Origin: Halisarca cf. caerulea
Taxonomy: Eukaryota > Porifera > Demospongiae > Chondrillida > Halisarcidae
Reading direction: 5' to 3'
DNA length: 64,000 bases
Assembly: GCA_963170055.1 (NCBI GenBank)
Contig: CAUJGJ010000397.1
Span: 7,556,701-7,620,700, forward strand
Part shown: positions 58,331 to 64,000 of the stretch, in pieces
Position numbering within the stretch: the stretch's first letter is position 1
How the letters are laid out: each line of letters starts with the position of its first letter
The notes under the pieces: generated by a model
What the model was told of the DNA's origin: nothing
The model's database searches: none
The model's input: the letters and a program-made list of their open reading frames with translations, nothing else
Translations under genes and position numbers: made by a program

Positions 58331-59219
58331 TTAAAGTTTTCACTGGCCTAGAACTACCTAGCAGCCATTTTGTGACATGACTGTCGCATGATACATTGAA
58401 GTGACATCACTTTGAGAAATCACTAGTAAAGTGGAATAGAGGCAAAAATTCCATATTCTGAGACTAAGTCCTTTCATTTCATACCTTTTCGTCGCTGATA
58501 TGTAGTCTTACTTCGCCGAGAAAGACGGAAAACTCCCAAAATTTGGTGCTGCAATTTAATATGCGCACTAAACGTCTTCAAAGATTAAAGACGATGTTTT
58601 TTCCGAAGGAAAGAAGCCCGAATTACCTCTAATCTGGTAAGCGCGGTAACCCAGACTTTTACTGACGTGCTTAAACTATACTTTGTCTTTTGATTCGCTT
58701 AGTTTTGCATCGCCAGCCCTTTCTGTTTCTCCTTTACGAGCATCAACGGAAAGCATCTGGCGACACAAAACTTAAATTCATCGTAGGCGAAAGTTTGAGG
58801 CCTTGAGCGAGTCGATTTTGAACGTCATGTAGGGCTGTTTTGGAATCTTTAACATCAAAATATTTTACCAAAGTCACGGGCTGGTCACATGACATTGTAT
58901 CGCGAAGCCAGCTAAGGTTGTGAAATTCCTTTTATTAGACACCTCCGCTGAAATTCTAAGTTCACGGACATGTCCCACATGCAATAGGCAGATTTATTTT
59001 GATTCCGACATTACTTTGTACTCAGCTGCATAGGTTAAGCATACACCCGCTTCTTCCTGCATCACTTGATGTAAATGAAATGAATTATATGAGGTAGTAA
59101 TTCACAGGCAGTGAGCACTTTTTTGCTTCTCATACATGTCCATACCTGTATTCATATCCAAAACTCGTAGATGCTAACTTTTTCTACTGCATACCATATT
59201 ATGTAAGTTACATTACAAC
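58331..59219. other. No gene recognised
   Basis: May hold the decayed HIRAN part and right terminus of the second pogo-like copy. GGACATGTCCCACATGC at 58968-58984 resembles motifs at 21504 and 24470. Confidence 0.4.
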
Positions 59220-59950
59220 TCACCTTGACTGGAAGATTCCTCATCAGTGCTAGGAGAACCAGTATTTCTCCTTTCAGAGCTCCCGGACATGATACTGTTT
59301 GGACCAAGAGGTGTTTCTAGAGGTGATGATGCATAGTAGGTATTACAGTAACTACAATCATTATCTTGCAATAGGGATGGTGTAAAACGGCCAGTGTAGC
59401 CCTATGACCAGATGCTCAGCACCATTTACCTGGAGATATCAATCCTTGATGACTGTAAGAGTTAGAACTAGTAAGTCTTCTTACAGAGCTCTTGGATGTG
59501 GCATTGTTTTGATCAATGGGTGTTTCTAAAGGTAGCATGTACTAGTTAGGAATTATTACAGTCAAAATCTGCTTGGGGGTAACGTAATATCTACAAGGGT
59601 CCCTACAACCAGATGGATAGCACCCATACTTGCAGATCCTGGACAACTGTCAGTGTTTGGAGGCTTGGTAAGCCTCCTTCCAGAGCTCCCGGATGTCAAA
59701 CTGCTTTGATTAAGAGGTGTTTCTAAAATTGGCCTGTTACATATACGTAGTTAGGAATTATTGCAATCAAAATCTACTTAGGGGTTGGTGAAGTATCAAA
59801 TAACATCCCCCACAATCAGATGCACAGCACCATTTACCTGGAGATATCGATTCTTGACGACTGTGAGAGTTGGAGGATTGGTAAGCCTCCTTCCAGAGCT
59901 CCCAGAAGTAGCATTGTTTTGACCAAGGAGTGTTTCTAGATGTACATGTA
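59220..59950 (-). CDS. Tandem array of four duplicated phase-1 exons
   Basis: On the minus strand four exons of about 95-110 nt recur every 200 bp or so (near 59890-59938, 59680-59727, 59480-59527, 59224-59318). Each follows a CTAG/TTAG acceptor and three end at GTAAATGG, GTATGG or GTGAGT donors. They encode variants of ETPLGQNNATSGSSGRRLTN. Most begin and end in phase 1, so units can be added without breaking the frame; one copy has two extra bases. No domain is recognised; the product would be serine- and arginine-rich. Neighbouring exons were not identified on either side. Confidence 0.5.
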
Positions 59951-60738
59951 GTGTGTGGTAAGAAATAATGCAATCATAATCTTTAGGTTATCAATAATAT
60001 TAGTGTTTATACACATTTAAGAAAATGAAGCAATGAAGAACACCAATTACTTCTTCTGATGATTTGGGAATCTAATTTTCGACAGAGTAGCTGAATGTTG
60101 CCTCCGGTTACTTGTAAAAGTTTGAATTTTGCACGACTACAATATTCAAGGTACACCTCGAATTCTGACAATTTTCTGTTTTACATCTTCTTCTACGTAT
60201 ATGACAAACAATCCCAATGTCAGGTTTCCAAACTTGTTTGTACATGCATTGTGCACGGTAGTCTCTAATAATATAAGAGGGGAAACAAACAACGATGTGA
60301 CGTCAGCCATCTTAAACGAGGAGTCTCAAAATAGCCGCTAGAACAACTCTGTTTCTCATGAGGAGTCTTAAATTCATGAAGAGTCTCTAACTTTCATAAA
60401 GTGTCTGTTAATAGAACGACTTGATCTATTAAAAATGCATAATATGTGATATGAAACTACCAAAGATGTCCCAAATAGGATAATCTGTTGCTCTTTCATA
60501 CTAGACAATAACGAACCATTATGGCCTAAGAAGTGCTGCAAATTGCAAAGACCTGTAACCTTTGACCTCACTAAGGATGCTGTCTACACCTTATTTTGAA
60601 CTCTCAACTAGCAAAATATTGTTAACCTCCTCTGATTAACAGGTGAGACCAGCCATTGATTAAGTAATATAATAATTCTTTTTGTTAGATCGTACTACAT
60701 CCATGTGATTACCTACCTGTTAAGAGTTAATTTTCATG
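59951..60738. other. No gene recognised
   Basis: May contain 5' exons of the tandem-exon gene (for example around 60045-60075 on the minus strand), but none could be phased. Confidence 0.35.
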
Positions 60739-61535
60739 GGGGCGAGCCTGAGATACTGGTAGAGGCATAAAGACAATTGATGAGCAGCCCATTGTTTCAC
60801 GATAGGCCTTCAGTGGTGGCTGCCCACTCTGGGCTTTGTGTGGTTGTGTGCATGTACATCATGTGTGGAGTTGTGCATGGGGCACAGATTTAGCACAAGA
60901 ATGCAGTAAAGTTTAGAAACGATTGAAATGTGTTCGTACGTGCATGCCTTTGTTATTTACCTTAGCGGCAGCAGCCCTAGGCCTGTGGCTGACCGACGCC
61001 GTGTTCACTCTCTTCAGGACCTGACTCCTGTTTCCTCGGCTCACAACTGTACAGCCATAGCTAGTAAATTAGTATTTATTTTACAACACAAATATGCAAG
61101 ACAGGACGTCGGGGGAAAGTGGATCCGTTGACGCCTTGTTCCTGCCTTTGCTGTTTCAATTACCTCGTCGTCGGCAGCCTAGAGTGGGTAATCAATGTGC
61201 ATTAGTACGTGTTACTGAAGGATGGAAACAACCGCAGTAACCCCATTCGATTCCAAACTACCAGGTAAAAGAGAGGAAAGGGCCTGTCAAGCAGGCAAAA
61301 CAGACAAATAAAGAGCACAAAGCACTCTGGACTCATCGCCGAAAGTGATGGCTATGCAGCCAGAATAATATATGAAATCTGTGAAAACTTTGTCGGCTGA
61401 AAGTATGACACCCATCAAAATTTTGTTGGCTGATCATATGATACAAATATACATACATACATACGTACACATCCAGCCAACCACAGATATAACCCCGTAC
61501 ATCACATCATTGTGGGGCTCGCTCAGGCTCGCCCC
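60739..61535. repeat. Possible MITE-like element with 14-bp inverted termini
   Basis: GGGGCGAGCCTGAG at 60739-60752 is matched by CTCAGGCTCGCCCC at 61522-61535. TTAA follows the right end directly and occurs 8 bp before the left end. The interior (797 bp) has no recognised gene and a short CATA repeat at 61449-61465. Confidence 0.5.
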
Positions 61536-61547
61536 TTAAGACAAGCT

Positions 61548-61863
61548 AACAAGCGATTAGAGTTTAAAAAACTTGTGGGCCGCCCACAGCCCTGTAAACT
61601 CGAATCACTTGGAAATCATCGTTATTGACTAAAATTATACTTTGAAGAACTCTTCTGGTCGAAAAGACTCTTCGCTGATAAAATCAGAAGCAAACAAATG
61701 AATTTTACCGAAATATAGCTGAAAGATTACATACCGCCTTCGCATCCACCATGTTGTTGACATATATATATATATATATATATTCTGTATATAGACATTG
61801 TTCCGGACGTTCCGGACACTTCCGGTGAAAGTAAAAACAATATAGGGCCGCCTTCTAGGGGCC
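61548..61863 (+). mobile_element. A-type hairpin-(TA)n-hairpin element, complete short form
   Basis: It starts AACAAGCGATTAGAG with the hairpin ending CTCGAATCACTTGG, then (TA)n at about 61761-61781, GTTCCGGACGTTCCGGACAC, AAAACAATATAGGG and the terminal hairpin up to GGGGCC, then AAAAAA. At 316 bp it is an internally shortened relative of 30243-32828 and shows that the two end hairpins belong to one element. Confidence 0.88.
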
Positions 61864-62339
61864 AAAAAATTCGAATTCAAGGAGTGTCAAGTGTATTCAT
61901 TTCAATTCACAAATTGTTCCAAGACCTACCATTTCTTACTTTTTAGAAGTACAAGCAAATTATGACAAGTAGAGTATCTCTGAATACAGTTTGATAGATG
62001 TAGTTCTGTTTACATGCAAATGATGACAGTGACTGTACGTATGTAACTCAGAAAATGATTGGCATGGAGTGGATGACCTGTCACAATAATTTCGGTCTGC
62101 ATCATGGGCACTTCACTATACAAACTCCACTCATTGTGATGTTTAGGTTTAGTATTGATAAATACACACCCGGACCAAAATTACTGGCCGGACATCAACC
62201 AAGGGGATTAAATAGATACCAGGTTGTACCCAAGAGATAGTAGACATGGTCTCACGTAGCCAGCCCCTTTTTCCTGTTCTCTACACTACTACTCTAAGTC
62301 TTTGTCCCTCAAGCAAAAGTGTAGAGAAAATTCAATAGG
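61864..62339. other. No gene recognised
   Basis: AT-rich flank between an A-type and a B-type element. No supported frame. Confidence 0.4.
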
Positions 62340-62692
62340 AACAAGTAATTCGAGTTAAAAACTCGTGGGGGCTGCCGCCCCACACGCTTGAATTACTTGC
62401 AAAGCATTGGAGTGCAAGTGCACAGCTGAACATTCATTGAACATACTGTTTATTGTAACTGGACAATTGTTTTGAAAACAATTGCCATATTTGGCAATTG
62501 TTTTCAAAACAATTCCTATAACTCATTCCTGTATAAATTCATACTTCTCTATTACTATTATATAAATTCTCTATTATAAGACTTTTCTTCAAATCTATAT
62601 TATATATATATATATACATATATATATCGGACGAGCGTTACACACCGGAAGTCCAAATGAAAACAATATAGGGGCTGCCTGCAGCAGCCCCT
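62340..62692 (+). mobile_element. B-type hairpin-(TA)n-hairpin element, copy 4
   Basis: Complete, AACAAGTAATTCGAG to GCAGCCCCT, with internal palindrome and TA tract (62598-62627). Followed by AAAAAG as at other insertion sites. Confidence 0.92.
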
Positions 62693-62924
62693 AAAAAGTG
62701 TTCCTAAATAGGAACATTTGGGCACTTAAGGGTTAAGTATAGTCTGTTAGGAATTAAGAGTATCATGAGTCTTAATTTGTATGATGGGGTACCTCATGCA
62801 CATGCACTAGTCAACTTCTCCATATATAGCTGCAGTGTAGTATAGGCCTGGAGAACATGTAAATAGTATAATATTATGAAGAAAAGAACAACATCGACAA
62901 CAGGAGAACACTAGCTGAGAACAG

Positions 62925-63195
62925 GAGAATAGGAGAACACAGAGAGAGGGAGAACAGAATAACAGGAGAACACTGAGAACACGGAAGAATGGGAGGACAT
63001 GCCATTGGAGAACAGGAGAACACGAGAACTCAGAGAACAGGAACAACAGGAGAACAGGAGAACATGCAGAAAATGGATAACAGGAGAACATGGAGAACAG
63101 AAGAACAGGAGAACATGGAGAACAGGAAGAACAGGAGAGCAGGAGAACATGGAGAACAGAACATGGAGAACAGGAGAACTCAGAGAACAGAAGAA
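62925..63195. repeat. Purine-rich minisatellite (GGAGAACA type)
   Basis: Irregular tandem copies of GGAGAACAGGAGAACATG. Long frames on both strands (glutamate/arginine/threonine-rich or serine/leucine-rich) come from the repeat and are not genes. Confidence 0.9.
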
Positions 63196-63200
63196 CAGCA

Positions 63201-63420
63201 CAGGGGCATTATAGTGCTTATTGAAAGTTGGGGATTGCAGGCGACAAAGTTGTGGAATTTTTGGTATTTGTCACATTTTACCTATACATCATTACTAACT
63301 GAAGGTAATACGTCATCAGTAGCGGGTGCTTACATTGGTGTTGGTTTAGCGATAGCAGAATCTTTCGAATCTTATCGAGTTTGAAAAAGCCGTTTTGTGT
63401 TTGTATAGGTATTTGTAAAC
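63201..63420 (+). repeat. About 200-bp direct repeat, unit 1
   Basis: Begins GGGGCATTATAGTGCTT; nearly the same as 63673-63900, which begins GGGGTATTATAGTGCTT. Both contain CAGGCGACAAAGTTGTGGAA and GCGATAGCAGAATCTTTCGA. Part resembles 17190-17255 in reverse. Confidence 0.85.
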
Positions 63421-63672
63421 TTATAAAACAACACATCAATGCTTAGTCACAATGTTCAAACTACACTAGTACCGTCAAAAATGGGCCAGGTACCACCGAT
63501 CGACCTTCACACCTTGAATACTCGCTGCAAAATGCGGAATTAATTTAAAACGGTGCTGTGGCAGGTAACTGCACTCTTCTATACAGAATATCCTAGATCA
63601 CGATCGTTCGAATGAAACACTAGCTAAAATTGTCAAGATGTTAGCAGGCTCAGTCTACTTTCTGACTTTCCC

Positions 63673-63899
63673 AGGGGTATTATAGTGCTTTATGGAAGTT
63701 GGGGATTACAGGCGACAAAGTTGTGGAATTTATGGTATTTGTCACATTTTATCTATACATCATTACCAACAGAAGGTAAACGTTGTAATACGTCATCAGT
63801 AGTGGGCGCTTACAGTGGTTTAGCGATAGCAGAATCTTTCGAATCTTATCGACTTTGAAAAGGCAAAAAGCCGTTTTGTGCCTTAATAGGTTATTTCTA
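63673..63899 (+). repeat. About 200-bp direct repeat, unit 2
   Basis: Same as unit 1 with small indels (AACGTTGT inserted near 63779, GGCAAAAA near 63862). The 250 bp between units have no recognised gene. Confidence 0.85.
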
Positions 63900-64000
63900 A
63901 ACAAGCGATTCGAGTTTAAAAAACTCGTGGGCCGCCTACAGCCCTGGAAATTCGAATCGCTTGGAAATCGTCGTTATTGACTAAAATAATACTACGAAGA
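63900..64000 (+). mobile_element. A-type hairpin element, cut by the window end
   Basis: AACAAGCGATTCGAG hairpin, then GGAAATCGTCGTTATTGACT as in 61548-61863. The remainder lies outside the window. Confidence 0.85.

Noticed and set aside
62807..63384. Long overlapping frames in the GGAGAACA region
   Set aside because: Purine-rich minisatellite; frames on both strands are repetitive and lack start context or splice signals.

Overview
The window is intron-rich, AT-rich metazoan nuclear DNA, most likely from a demosponge; an Amphimedon-like genome would fit, but that is inference. Supporting signs are short introns (about 60-150 bp) with GT-AG and one GC-AG boundary, an IRAK/Pelle-like kinase, SAM, HECT and Ulp1 domains, very many TGCATGCA tracts next to splice sites, and a dense layer of DNA transposons, tyrosine-recombinase elements and one Ty3/gypsy-type LTR element. 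No rRNA, tRNA or CRISPR was recognised. A 200-base N gap (56501-56700) shows this is scaffolded assembly.

Layout. 0.2-5.7 kb: a CACTA/EnSpm-like transposon (885-5412) carries an open six-exon SAM-domain gene and sits inside an older composite repeat. 6.3-10.9 kb: a decayed hAT element is split by a TA-flanked pogo/Tigger element. 11.1-13.5 kb: a Tudor/spindlin-like fragment and a DIRS-type tyrosine recombinase split by a hairpin element. 14.4-16.2 kb: an unrecognised multi-exon gene. 16.9-21 kb: a kinase gene with a hairpin element in one exon. 20.4-24.2 kb: two large palindromes with one shared core, and an intact Crypton-like recombinase. 24.5-29.2 kb: a Tc1-like relic, a PB1-like single-exon gene and a multi-exon integrase-core gene. 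29.3-34.6 kb: nested composite repeats full of (TG)n. 36.0-39.5 kb: a complete pogo-like transposon with TA target duplication and two convergent genes, a DD35D transposase and a HIRAN-Ulp1 protease. 41-45.1 kb: small phase-1 exons with SUMO-interaction-like motifs, followed by a roughly 1000-residue DDE-like protein with one frameshift. 45.7-52.5 kb: composite repeats and a young but coding-defective LTR retrotransposon. 52.5-58.3 kb: a HECT C-lobe, a second integrase relic, a CDxC transposase-like gene cut by the gap, and a decayed second transposase plus Ulp1 pair. 59.2-64 kb: a tandem-exon array, inverted-repeat elements and further hairpin elements.

How the parts relate. Most coding material belongs to mobile elements, and nesting gives relative ages. 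Three threads stand out. First, pogo-like elements pair a transposase with a SUMO-type protease. Second, an abundant hairpin-(TA)n-hairpin family integrates at T|AAAAA without obvious duplication and carries splice-site-like sequence at both ends. Third, many premature stops in TE genes look like C-to-T changes, as expected if 5-methylcytosine deamination drives decay.
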